A stretch of DNA of 64,000 bases. It comes from Chryseobacterium sp. MYb7. Its GTDB lineage: Bacteria > Bacteroidota > Bacteroidia > Flavobacteriales > Weeksellaceae. The stretch lies in contig NZ_PCOU01000027.1 of assembly GCF_002979455.1 (NCBI RefSeq), forward strand, positions 1 to 64,000, given 5' to 3'. The stretch's first letter is position 1. Each line of letters begins with the position of its first letter. Both the position numbers and the translations under genes were made by a program. The notes under the pieces were generated by a model. That model was not told the DNA's origin. It searched no databases and saw only the letters and a list, made by a program, of their open reading frames with translations. Shown here piece after piece: positions 9,901 to 17,628 of this stretch.

Positions 9901-10493
9901 ATATAAGTGGTAACAATTTAGGTGGAAGTTTTTCTACTCCAGCAGGAACAAATATATCTACTGGAGCATATGTCGGACAATGGGATGGAGGAAGTAAGGG
10001 GCTATGGGGAGAATGGGCGGCCTCTAATAATCTTGCTGGAAAAATTTCATATAATGTCACAAATAGTTTTTATTTAGGTTTTCAAGTATTGGATACGTTC
10101 AATTTTATGGGAAGTAAGCATACTTCAGGCCTCACAGGCCAACAAATATATAGTAATCTTGACGGATCAAATCAATATAATGAAGGAGATAGAGCTCTTG
10201 CTTTTACATCAACTTTCAACCCTTTGTCATCAGAATTCAAAGTTGCTGGAGTAGGTCAGCAAGTTCTTCCTAAAACAGCTTTTAAATTAGCTGATAATTT
10301 AGGATCTTTAAGTGCTTCGAAATTCTCTAGTACATTTAAAGGAACTGCAATTGCAAGAGCCGCTCCAGCTACAAGAGGAATAATAAATAGGTATTTAAAC
10401 AAAGGGATAAATTTGGGTAATAACTTTGGAATGTTTAAATTAGGTACAACAAGTTTAATAAAACCGTTATCAGAAGATAAACATAAAAACTAA
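6963..10493 (+). CDS. DUF6443/RHS core protein with variable C-terminal toxin tip
   Basis: 1176 residues. Sec signal peptide at residues 1-18 (ending TTYAQS), then a DUF6443-type N-terminus (TYFDGLGRPKQIINVKA), many YD repeats, and the RHS-associated core near residues 855-909 (YGARMYMSDIGRWGVLDP, NPLRYVDPDGN). After the core, residues about 910-1176 are unrelated, glycine/serine-rich and then basic, and the DNA turns more AT-rich. This is the layout of a polymorphic toxin whose tip is exchanged by transfer. I do not recognise the tip's activity. The next two small genes, 2 bp and 0 bp apart, are where immunity genes are expected. Confidence 0.85.
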   Translation: MKKIQLLGLLFTAMTTYAQSTTENFVQSKTCLSGDCTKKTEAITYFDGLGRPKQIINVKATTTGKDLVTPITYDGFGRQVKEIFPVPANTLNSAIHTGIVNESTANSYYGAANAYTEKEIENSPLDRVLQLAQAGDPWKIGSGHTQKYKYETNSSSDIYKYVTSTTTQGGITKSSLSLAPGETYTAGTLYKNTVKDEDGNEVVEFRNAKDQILLLRKILDADTHIDTYYIYNEYDQLAFILPPKAIHKPITEELLNTLCYQYRYDGFGRQVEKRLPGRDDWESVVYDATDRPILTQDVNLKNKGKWLMTKYDAFGRVAYTGTFSSNESRSVIQNQIANLVIYDAPSSAGFFRNGINIYYTAVYFIPESILSVNYYDTYPRDAKEFPPAKIQNQYVVNEDKAVNGGVSTQGLPTASYVKNIEDDNWTKTYFYYNTKGEKVAEKSWNHLGGYTKKEFLVDFSGAMNESYTYHKKGASDAEVLIKERFVYDDQKRLLKHYHKVNNLIEELLVENTYNDLGQLTNKKTGNTTGTPLQSIDHVYNIRGWLTKVNDPTSLNGKLFAYEIKYHNPVYSTVSTGKYNGNIAELDWQAADGRPFSRFNYQYDALDRLKNGIYSEPNVTVPMNDYYNESLTYDVNGNIQTLKRNRLLQYFGVQQMDDLSYTYDGNRLTSVTDTSGNYGGYPDTSGNPIPYDGNGNMTSHIDRGIRQIAYNYLNLPNYLKFDQDYVSHDTGVYKKVNTTYLYNAAGTKLRKVYTYGSGRGQMETVDKTDYLDGFQYSNDVLNFVPTSEGYYDFVQNKYIYNYTDHQGNIRIAYYKDASGNVKVDRTTNYYPFGLEFGDYLGTSFSISPNYKYSTQGKEKQQETGWSDYGARMYMSDIGRWGVLDPLTEKFAGVSPYNYVLNNPLRYVDPDGNKPVDWVLENINGVSKWTYMASVKTVSQAKAAGIKDAAAVYSYANISGQGFMGTGKYSYSLNQDGSVTDNISGNNLGGSFSTPAGTNISTGAYVGQWDGGSKGLWGEWAASNNLAGKISYNVTNSFYLGFQVLDTFNFMGSKHTSGLTGQQIYSNLDGSNQYNEGDRALAFTSTFNPLSSEFKVAGVGQQVLPKTAFKLADNLGSLSASKFSSTFKGTAIARAAPATRGIINRYLNKGINLGNNFGMFKLGTTSLIKPLSEDKHKN

Positions 10494-10495
10494 AA

Positions 10496-10696
10496 ATGGG
10501 AATTTTTGAATTCATATTTCAGCAAATACTTATCAATTTAATTGGTAATGGTATATATTTTTTATTCCGTAAACTCATTGGGGATAAAAGAAATTATAAA
10601 GAAATACAAGATCAGACAGCAGGGTATATAAAATTTTTTACAGGAGTAGCATTTATTTTCATAATCATAGTTTTAATGAAGAAGTTTATTAAATAG
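10496..10696 (+). CDS. Small membrane protein between toxin tip and immunity gene
   Basis: 66 residues with two hydrophobic stretches (about 6-24 and 45-62) separated by a charged loop (KLIGDKRNYKEIQDQ). It begins 2 bp after the RHS gene and its stop touches the ATG of the next gene, so the three are co-translated. Membrane proteins of this size next to toxin tips may be immunity factors or part of the delivered cassette; the sequence does not decide between them. No family recognised. Confidence 0.65.
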   Translation: MGIFEFIFQQILINLIGNGIYFLFRKLIGDKRNYKEIQDQTAGYIKFFTGVAFIFIIIVLMKKFIK

Positions 10697-11332
10697 ATGA
10701 TAAAATATAAAGGAATTCAAATAGATGTAGTAGATAATCTTTACTTGGAAACGAAAGAATTAGATTCTTATATATCTAAAGAAATTAGAATTACCATTGG
10801 TAATGATCAACTCGAAAACTATATAGAGGTTATTAAGTATATTATAGATTATATTATAGATAGTAAACCGATTATTTCTGAAAACCAAAACATTGGCTAT
10901 TATTCATGGCTTTTACAATTTAGGTTGGGTGAAAATAACTACTATGATCTCTATGAAGCAAATTCTGACGGTAGTGACTTTAATAAAGGTTGTGATACGG
11001 CAATTTCAGTTGTTAGAAAGCAAAGTGAAATATGTTGGCAACAAAATCTTATTCCTCTTTTTCCAAATTTTAATCAATCAGTTGTTATTTCAAATGGTGT
11101 TTATGAAGGAAAGGATGTTGAAGGAATAAGATATGATTCACCTCATGATGAGAGTGGATGGTATCTTATTACAGATGATTACAATGATGATATTAAGTCA
11201 TTAAAAATGGTACATTTTTATCATGTTGCTTTTGCTCGTCCTGATGTTTTGAAATATTTAGCAATACCTTTTGGATATAGATTTATCATGAAAGAAGGAA
11301 ACATTGAGATACGTCTGGATGAAGAAGAATAG
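10697..11332 (+). CDS. Imm33/DUF2185-like immunity protein
   Basis: 211 residues, cytoplasmic, no signal peptide. The C-terminal half (about 125-205) carries the features of the DUF2185/Imm33 family: an isolated strand (VVISNGVYEGKDVEGIRYD), then SGWYLITDD, an acidic stretch, and a closing FGYRFIMKE. The N-terminal 115 residues are not recognised. Position directly behind a polymorphic RHS toxin, in the same operon with no gap (TAG followed at once by ATG), supports the immunity role. Which of the two small genes protects against the tip is not shown by the sequence. Confidence 0.7.
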   Translation: MIKYKGIQIDVVDNLYLETKELDSYISKEIRITIGNDQLENYIEVIKYIIDYIIDSKPIISENQNIGYYSWLLQFRLGENNYYDLYEANSDGSDFNKGCDTAISVVRKQSEICWQQNLIPLFPNFNQSVVISNGVYEGKDVEGIRYDSPHDESGWYLITDDYNDDIKSLKMVHFYHVAFARPDVLKYLAIPFGYRFIMKEGNIEIRLDEEE

Positions 11333-11334
11333 CC

Positions 11335-11534
11335 CAGTCATATTTCAGGTATGTTGTTTTCTAATTTTTAAATCTAAAAATAGAATTTCAACATTCTCTA
11401 TCATTGAAACTTTAATCAGTCTGGGAAATCCAATTGAGACTAAAGACATCATTGGAAAGTTAGATGATGTTTAATCTTTTAATGATTATTTTCTTACCTC
11501 AGCTACTACGGATCTAAGTCTTTTAAAAGATTGA
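11335..11534 (+). pseudogene. Decayed remnant after the RHS cassette
   Basis: A frame without a start codon runs from just after the immunity gene, reads FSIIETLISLGNPIETKDI then GKLDDV, meets TAA at 11472-11474, and continues in the same frame as SFNDYFLTSATTDLSLLKD to TGA at 11532-11534. Protein-like composition on both sides of the stop suggests the tail of an old toxin or immunity gene left by tip replacement. No family recognised. Confidence 0.3.
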
Positions 11535-11565
11535 TTAGAACATAAATTTTATAATAAAAAAACCT

Positions 11566-11674
11566 AGATTCCTACCGGAATGACAAAGTGGACGCTCAAT
11601 ATGGATATTTATCCAGATGTAATACAAACTATACGCTTAGATGAGCTACACAGTTTGTCATTCCACAGGAATCT
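11566..11674. repeat. Inverted-repeat element (intergenic)
   Basis: Arms AGATTCCTACCGGAATGACA (from 11566) and TTGTCATTCCACAGGAATCT (to 11674) are near-complementary and about 65 bp apart. It lies in a gene-free stretch, like the REP-type elements scattered through Chryseobacterium-like genomes. No coding potential between the arms. Confidence 0.5.
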
Positions 11675-11690
11675 CAATAAATATGCTGAA

Positions 11691-11762
11691 GTTTAGGCTA
11701 AAGCCAAAAGAAGGAATGTTTTCTTATTTAAATGAGCTAAAGCCCATTTCTATTGAATTTCT
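11691..11762. repeat. GGCTAAAGCC dispersed element, copy A
   Basis: Two half-sites, TTAGGCTAAAGCCAA and GAGCTAAAGCCCATTTCTAT, with the same order and spacing as the element at 47704-47774 and one half at 57020-57053. An intergenic dispersed repeat, not coding. Confidence 0.6.
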
Positions 11763-11895
11763 ACAACTGGCTAAGATAAAAGAGAGCTATTAAGCCTGAA
11801 CTCCTACGCCCTTCATAATACTTTAACACCCATTATACCCTGTGCCCAAATAAATTTTCGTTCTTTTGCAAAAAGTTTTAATTTTAAATAATTGC

Positions 11896-13032
11896 ATGTC
11901 GAAGTTTGATGAAATCCGGTATTTCTATGATCATGAAGTGAATGAAAGATTAGCGGATGTTGCCCGTGATCCTATGATGAAAGCATTCATGAGCTTTACT
12001 TTTCCTGATACGGATGAGCAGGTATGGCTGGAACAGTTTAAAGAGGTTCATTCTATCAGTGATTTTCAACATCAGTTTGTGGCTTACGCCGTTCGTCAGA
12101 TTCTTGCGAAAAGTTCTGAGGGATTAACAACTTCAGGTTTCGACAGATTGGATAAAAATACCTCTTATCTTTTCATTTCAAATCACAGAGATATTGTTTT
12201 AGATACCTCTCTTCTTAATCTGGTATTGCTGGAAAGTGGTCTTATTATGACCGCTTCTGCTATTGGTGATAACCTTGTACACAAAAAGTTTTTAAACGTA
12301 CTGGCTAAACTGAACCGTAACTTTTTAGTACAAAGAGGTTTGTCTCTGCGTGATCAGCTTACCAGTTCACAGACCATGTCTGAATATATTAAAACGCAAA
12401 TTCTAGAGGAAAACCGTTCTGTATGGATTGCCCAGCGTGAAGGCCGTACAAAAAACGGAAATGACGCCACCCAGCAGGGTGTTTTAAAAATGCTTGCCAT
12501 GGCAGCGGGAGATCAGTCTCTGACAGATTATTTTAAAACATTGAAGATTGTTCCTATCTCCATTTCTTACGAATACGATCCTACTGATTCTTTAAAAATG
12601 CCTCAACTGCTGGCTCAGCATAGAGACGAGGAGTACATAAAAGGAAAAAATGAGGATTTTACCACAATGCTCAGCGGAATACTGGGACAAAAGAAGCGTA
12701 TTCATCTGCATGCCGGTGACGTTATTGATACGGAACTGGATGATATCGCAGCCACTATTGACAATAAAAATAAACAGCTGCAGGCGATTGCACAGGTGAT
12801 TGACCGCTCCATCATCAGCAACTATAAGCTTTGGCCTACCAAGTATATCGCTTACGATCTCCTTCACAATACCGATACCTACGCCTCCGAATATACGGAA
12901 CAGGAAAAACAGTTATTTATCCGCAGGCTTGAAATGCGTATTGATCCGTCTGACCCGGTTTCCAAAGAGTATTTCTTAGCCATGTATGCCAATCCTTTAG
13001 TGAATAAATTAAAGCTGGAAGAAGGTTTATAA
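11896..13032 (+). CDS. Phospholipid acyltransferase-like protein (PlsC/GPAT type)
   Basis: 378 residues from the ATG at 11896 (MSKFDEIRYFYD). An upstream TTG at 11866 would add ten residues that do not look conserved. Residues about 95-110 hold the acyltransferase motif I region (YLFISNHRDIVLDTSLL), followed by the LNRNFLVQRG and IAQREGRTKNG blocks expected for acceptor binding in glycerol-phosphate acyltransferases. It would act at the inner face of the inner membrane in phospholipid synthesis. The His-Asp spacing (H-x5-D) is one residue longer than the classical H-x4-D, as I read it. Single gene, convergent with the next, sharing the terminator at 13059-13086. Confidence 0.75.
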   Translation: MSKFDEIRYFYDHEVNERLADVARDPMMKAFMSFTFPDTDEQVWLEQFKEVHSISDFQHQFVAYAVRQILAKSSEGLTTSGFDRLDKNTSYLFISNHRDIVLDTSLLNLVLLESGLIMTASAIGDNLVHKKFLNVLAKLNRNFLVQRGLSLRDQLTSSQTMSEYIKTQILEENRSVWIAQREGRTKNGNDATQQGVLKMLAMAAGDQSLTDYFKTLKIVPISISYEYDPTDSLKMPQLLAQHRDEEYIKGKNEDFTTMLSGILGQKKRIHLHAGDVIDTELDDIAATIDNKNKQLQAIAQVIDRSIISNYKLWPTKYIAYDLLHNTDTYASEYTEQEKQLFIRRLEMRIDPSDPVSKEYFLAMYANPLVNKLKLEEGL

Positions 13033-13058
13033 GAAGAATTTACCATTGATAGAAATAA

Positions 13059-13086
13059 AAACCCACTGCTCAACAGCAGTGGGTTT
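13059..13086. terminator. Bidirectional terminator
   Basis: Perfect stem AACCCACTGCT / AGCAGTGGGTT with a CAAC loop and A/T runs on both outer sides, between two convergent genes. Confidence 0.9.
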
Positions 13087-13092
13087 GTTGTA

Positions 13093-14142
13093 TTATTTGG
13101 TTTGTGACATAGAATCTACCTCTATAATCGCATCTGCAAATGCTTTGGGAGCTTCCTGTGGTAAATTGTGCCCTATTCCGCCTGTAATCGTATGGTGTAC
13201 ATATTTACCTGTATATTTGGACGCGTAATTTTCCGGGGCAGGAAATGCCGCTCCGTTGGCATCACCTTCCAAAGTAACCGTAGGAACTGTAATAGCCGGA
13301 GATTTTGCCAATTTGGCTTCAAGCACATCGTATTGTTTTTCTCCTTTAGCTAATCCTAAACGCCAACGGTAATTGTGAATCACGATATCAACATGATCAG
13401 GATTATCAAATGATTTGGCGGAACGTTCGTAAGTCTGGTCATCAAAAGCCCATTTGGGTGAAGCATTTTTCCATATTAATTTATTAAATGCTACTGTGTT
13501 GGCTTGATACCCCTTATACCCTCTTTCCGTGGAAAAATAATACTGATACCACCATAAAAATTCAGCATTGGGTGACAGAGGTTTTTCATTAGCCTTCGGA
13601 CTTCCTATTAAATATCCGCTTACCGCAACCAAACCTGAGCAACGTTCAGGCCACAGTGCTGCCATAATATCTGCTGTTCTTGCACCCCAGTCGAAACCGC
13701 CAATAATTGCTTTATCTATTTTCAAAGCATCCATAAAAGCAATGATATCCAATGCGATAGCGCTCTGCTGACCGTTACGCTTTGTATTGGGTGACACGAA
13801 GGTAGTGGTTCCATACCCTCTCAAATAAGGAACTAAAACACGATACCCTTTTTCAGCAAGTATCGCAGAAGACTGTTCAAAACTATGGATATCATAAGGC
13901 CACCCATGAAGAAGAATGACAGGTTTTCCGTTTCCAGGACCTATTTCTGCATAGCCCACATCCAATAATCCGGCTCTGATTTTCTTTGTATTCTGAAAAG
14001 CTAATCTGACAGTTGCGTTTTCCTGCTCTTTTTCACCAGCAGTATAAGTCTGTGCTTTTAGAGACCATAATCCTACTCCCATCAAAATAAACAGGGATAA
14101 AATGGATTGTATTGTTTTACTGAAATTCAATGTGGTATTCAT
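13093..14142 (-). CDS. Exported alpha/beta hydrolase, epoxide hydrolase-like
   Basis: 349 residues. A hydrophobic N-terminus (residues about 11-30, ending SLKAQ) is a signal peptide. The fold is seen in VILLHGWPYD (oxyanion HGWP motif), GGFDWGAR (nucleophile elbow with Asp as nucleophile, typical of epoxide hydrolases and haloalkane dehalogenases rather than esterases) and GGIGHNLPQE near the end (catalytic His). Residues 200-270 form the cap. Likely a periplasmic hydrolase; substrate unknown. Transcribed alone; convergent with the acyltransferase gene. Confidence 0.8.
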   Translation of the reverse strand: MNTTLNFSKTIQSILSLFILMGVGLWSLKAQTYTAGEKEQENATVRLAFQNTKKIRAGLLDVGYAEIGPGNGKPVILLHGWPYDIHSFEQSSAILAEKGYRVLVPYLRGYGTTTFVSPNTKRNGQQSAIALDIIAFMDALKIDKAIIGGFDWGARTADIMAALWPERCSGLVAVSGYLIGSPKANEKPLSPNAEFLWWYQYYFSTERGYKGYQANTVAFNKLIWKNASPKWAFDDQTYERSAKSFDNPDHVDIVIHNYRWRLGLAKGEKQYDVLEAKLAKSPAITVPTVTLEGDANGAAFPAPENYASKYTGKYVHHTITGGIGHNLPQEAPKAFADAIIEVDSMSQTK

Positions 14143-14457
14143 AATAGTGATGTTTTATGATGGTAAAATTATGGTGAAACAGAAATAGGAATAAGGGTAA
14201 ATACTTTGAACAGGTCATATTGAAGGGGCAATCCTGATTTTCTGGTGCTAAAGCAGACAGCGCTCCTTCGTTAGCATTAACAATTAAAAGAAAGGGCTCA
14301 TAATGGATAAAAAATACCACATCTGGTAAAAACATCATGATAATCATCCTATTAAAAGTAAAATTGTTTATATTTAATTAGATAAAAGCAAAGAATTTTC
14401 ATGTTGTAAAAGGCAGGATAATTGCAATAATCTACAAAATCACACAAAATAAGTTTT
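14143..14457. other. Divergent promoter region before egtD
   Basis: 315 bp between divergently transcribed genes, AT-rich, no gene. A TATATTTA sequence near 14370 is one base off the -7 consensus and is the best promoter candidate for the egt operon. No operator recognised. Confidence 0.35.
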
Positions 14458-15441
14458 ATGAATGTACAGTTAGACCCACACTCTAAGAGTGAAAAGAATG
14501 CTGTTGACCATTTCCGTTCCGATGTTTTGAACGGACTAAAGAATACACCTAAAAAATTATCTTCAAAATATTTTTACGACAAGATCGGCGATCATCTTTT
14601 TCAGAAAATAATGGCCATGCCTTCCTATTATCTGACCCGCTGTGAATTGGATATTTTCAAAAATAAAACAGATGAACTTATTGATCTTCTCATTCCCGGA
14701 GACGAATCTTTTGATCTGATTGAATTAGGCGCAGGAGACGCAATGAAATCAACCTATTTACTGGAACAGCTGATCAGGAAAGGGATTAACTTTACTTACA
14801 TGCCGATTGATATCTCGGGAAATATTCTTTCCATACTCCACAAAAAACTAAGCAGTCAGCTTCCGGAACTGAAAATTACCTGTCTGGAAGGAGATTATTT
14901 TGAAATGCTTCAAAAAGCAGCTTCCTTATCTGACCGGAGAAAAATTGTTTTATTTTTAGGGAGTAATATCGGGAATATGACTCCGGAGGAAGCTGAGGAT
15001 TTCTGTCTCCATCTGAATAGCAATCTATCACAGAACGATCGTGTATTGGTAGGATTTGACCTAAAGAAAAATCCGCACACTATTCTGAATGCGTATAATG
15101 ACAAAGAAGGAATCACAGCTTCTTTTAATCTTAATCTTCTGACCCGAATCAACAATGAACTGGATGGTAATTTTGATGTGAAACAATTTCAGCATTACCA
15201 GAATTATGATCCGGTTACCGGAGCCTGCAGAAGTTTTCTGATAAGCCTTATCAGTCAGGATGTGACCATTGGCAACACCAAGATTTATTTTGAAGAAAAT
15301 GAACTTATCGATATGGAAATCTCACAGAAATTCTCTCCTGAAAAGATCAGGGAATTGGGTGAAAAATCAGGGTTTACCATTACCGGAGAGATCAAAGATT
15401 CTAAGAAATGGTTTGTAGATACCATCTGGCAGGTAAAATAA
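14458..15441 (+). CDS. egtD: L-histidine N-alpha-methyltransferase EgtD
   Basis: 327 residues, the usual EgtD length. It would transfer three methyl groups from SAM to histidine to make hercynine, the first step to ergothioneine, in the cytoplasm. Visible features: the N-terminal LSSKYFYDKIGDHLFQKI block typical of the family, YYLTRCELDI, the SAM-binding loop DLIELGAGDA (about residues 82-91), and LFLGSNIGNMTPEEA. Followed after 86 bp by egtB, then by a two-gene ABC importer, all on the same strand. Confidence 0.92.
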   Translation: MNVQLDPHSKSEKNAVDHFRSDVLNGLKNTPKKLSSKYFYDKIGDHLFQKIMAMPSYYLTRCELDIFKNKTDELIDLLIPGDESFDLIELGAGDAMKSTYLLEQLIRKGINFTYMPIDISGNILSILHKKLSSQLPELKITCLEGDYFEMLQKAASLSDRRKIVLFLGSNIGNMTPEEAEDFCLHLNSNLSQNDRVLVGFDLKKNPHTILNAYNDKEGITASFNLNLLTRINNELDGNFDVKQFQHYQNYDPVTGACRSFLISLISQDVTIGNTKIYFEENELIDMEISQKFSPEKIRELGEKSGFTITGEIKDSKKWFVDTIWQVK

Positions 15442-15527
15442 AAAAAGACTGTACAGCATATCTGCAAAAGTGAAAAAATAAAATCATGCTTCTTTCATTG
15501 AGCACCAATTATTAAAAACTAAAAGAC

Positions 15528-16697
15528 ATGACACCAGAGATTACCACAAAAAATATCACTAAAAAGTATATGGACATCCGCAGACGTTCTGAGGAAATCT
15601 GTGCTCCATTGGAAATTGAAGATTATGTAGTACAGCCGATTGTAGATGTAAGTCCTCCGAAATGGCATCTTGGTCATACCACCTGGTTTTTTGAGACCTT
15701 CATTCTTACTCCGCATTTTCCGGATTATAAGGTTTTTGATCCTCAGTATAATTTTGTTTTTAACAGTTACTATGAGACGATCGGAGCACGGGTAATTCGG
15801 ACTGACCGTGGAAACCTCAGCCGCCCTTCTGTTTCGGACGTGTATGAGTATAGAAAATATGTAGATGAGCACATGGAAGCTTTTCTTCAAAGCTCATTTC
15901 TGACAGAAGATCTTGAACCTCTTTTGGAACTGGGACTTAATCATGAACAGCAGCACCAGGAATTATTAGTCACTGACATTAAATATATCTTAGGGCATAA
16001 TCCGCTTTTCCCGGCTTATACAAAAGAAAAGATCGTACAAAACGGTTCCGGAAATCTGGAAATGCTCAGGTTTTCTGAAGGGATCTATGAAATTGGATTT
16101 AAAGGAGAAGGATTTTGCTTTGATAATGAATTAGGAAGGCATAAAGTATATCTCCCTGACTTTGAGATTGCCAGCCAGCTTGTAACGAATAGTGAATATT
16201 TAGAATTTATGAAAGCAGGTGGCTATGAAGATTTCAGGCACTGGCATGCTGAAGGATGGGACTGGGTGAAACAAAATTCAGCAAAATCGCCACTGTACTG
16301 GCATTATATTGAAAACAAATGGATGTATTACACACTCAATGGACTACAGGAAATAGATCCTGATGCTCCGTTGTGCCATATCAATTTCTATGAAGCTTCT
16401 GCTTTCGCCTCCTGGAAAGGAATGCGTCTGCCCACAGAGGAAGAATGGGAAACAGCTTCGGATTATTTTGACTGGGGAACACGCTGGGAATGGACGAATT
16501 CTGCTTATCTGCCTTATCCTCATTTTAAGAAGGAAGCAGGCGCTGTAGGTGAATACAACGGGAAATTTATGATCAATCAAATGGTTTTAAGAGGCGCTTC
16601 AGAAGCTACACCTCCGGGGCACAGCAGAAATACCTACCGTAATTTCTTTCAGACCAATTTAAAATGGCAGTTCACAGGAATCAGACTAGCCCAGTAA
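15528..16697 (+). CDS. egtB: Ergothioneine sulfoxide synthase EgtB
   Basis: 389 residues. Non-haem iron enzyme that joins hercynine to a thiol and oxidises it. The N-terminal DinB-like half has the three iron-ligand histidines (WHLGHTTWFFE, His50; NHEQQHQELL, His139 and His143). The C-terminal formylglycine-generating-enzyme-like half ends RGASEATPPGHSRNTYRNFF then WQFTGIRLA. No egtA or egtC lies nearby, which suggests the cysteine-using version of the reaction rather than gamma-glutamylcysteine. EgtE lyase is not in the window. Follows egtD on the same strand; the importer ATPase starts 10 bp later. Confidence 0.9.
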   Translation: MTPEITTKNITKKYMDIRRRSEEICAPLEIEDYVVQPIVDVSPPKWHLGHTTWFFETFILTPHFPDYKVFDPQYNFVFNSYYETIGARVIRTDRGNLSRPSVSDVYEYRKYVDEHMEAFLQSSFLTEDLEPLLELGLNHEQQHQELLVTDIKYILGHNPLFPAYTKEKIVQNGSGNLEMLRFSEGIYEIGFKGEGFCFDNELGRHKVYLPDFEIASQLVTNSEYLEFMKAGGYEDFRHWHAEGWDWVKQNSAKSPLYWHYIENKWMYYTLNGLQEIDPDAPLCHINFYEASAFASWKGMRLPTEEEWETASDYFDWGTRWEWTNSAYLPYPHFKKEAGAVGEYNGKFMINQMVLRGASEATPPGHSRNTYRNFFQTNLKWQFTGIRLAQ

Positions 16698-16707
16698 TTT
16701 TTTACCG

Positions 16708-17628
16708 ATGATCGCAGTAGAATCAATCTCAAAGAGTTTTAACGGAAAAAAAGCAGTAGATCAAATTTCTTTTCAGGCACTTGATCAGGAAATCCTTGTG
16801 CTTTTGGGAACCAGCGGATGTGGGAAAACGACCACGCTTAAGATGATCAACCGTCTCATAGAGGCAGATTCCGGAAACATTTTCATAGATGGCAAAAACA
16901 TCCGTGATCAGAAACCCGAGGAACTGAGGATGGGAATTGGCTTTGTCATGCAACATTCCGGATTATTTCCTCATTATACAATTCAGCAGAATATTGCGGT
17001 AGTTCCTGAACTATTGAAATGGGACAAAAAGAAAACAGAAAGAAAAACGCATGAGCTTTTGGCTAAACTTCACCTTTCTGAAGAAGTTCTTCCCCGATTT
17101 CCCCATGAGTTAAGCGGTGGACAACAGCAGCGTGTGGGTATTGCAAGGGCACTGATTGCAGATAATCCCGTTTTACTGATGGATGAACCTTTTGGAGCGC
17201 TTGATACGATTACCAAGGCTGATATTCATTCGGAATTTAAATCGCTGGAAGATCTTAAAAGTAAAACAATCATATTGGTTACCCACGATGTACAGGAAGC
17301 CTTTGAACTGGGTCACCGGATTTGTCTGATGGATCAGGGAAAAATTGTACAGACTGGTACTCCCAGAGAAATACTTTACCATCCGGCAACCGATTTTGTC
17401 CGTGATTTTTTTGCTGAAAACCGACTTTTACTGGAATATAAAGTAACGGCTTTACATCATATCAGTCCGTTTCTCACTCCGGGAAACTCCTACTCCACCC
17501 CAGACGGTACAGCCCATACAAGTGTGTGGGATATTTTACAACAATTGAGTTCTGACCATCAAAATGCTGAAATTTATGAAGAAGTGGTGAGAGCATTTAA
17601 TCATTACAGAAAATCACAGATGGTATGA
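16708..17628 (+). CDS. ABC importer ATPase, EgtV/OpuCA-like
   Basis: 306 residues. Walker A GTSGCGKTT (34-42), Q-loop VMQHSG, signature LSGGQQQR (135-142), Walker B VLLMDEPF (about 155-162) and H-loop THD are all intact. The family is the OpuC/glycine-betaine type. The C-terminal extension (about 250-306) lacks clear CBS domains. The stop overlaps the start of the permease gene by 4 bp (ATGA), so they are translationally coupled. Homologues named EgtUV import ergothioneine; the adjacency to egtD and egtB here favours that substrate over betaine or choline, but this is inference. Confidence 0.85.
   Translation: MIAVESISKSFNGKKAVDQISFQALDQEILVLLGTSGCGKTTTLKMINRLIEADSGNIFIDGKNIRDQKPEELRMGIGFVMQHSGLFPHYTIQQNIAVVPELLKWDKKKTERKTHELLAKLHLSEEVLPRFPHELSGGQQQRVGIARALIADNPVLLMDEPFGALDTITKADIHSEFKSLEDLKSKTIILVTHDVQEAFELGHRICLMDQGKIVQTGTPREILYHPATDFVRDFFAENRLLLEYKVTALHHISPFLTPGNSYSTPDGTAHTSVWDILQQLSSDHQNAEIYEEVVRAFNHYRKSQMV

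Noticed and set aside
1934-11332. Type VI secretion RHS effector
   Set aside because: Both RHS proteins have Sec signal peptides, and no VgrG, PAAR or T6SS gene is in the window.
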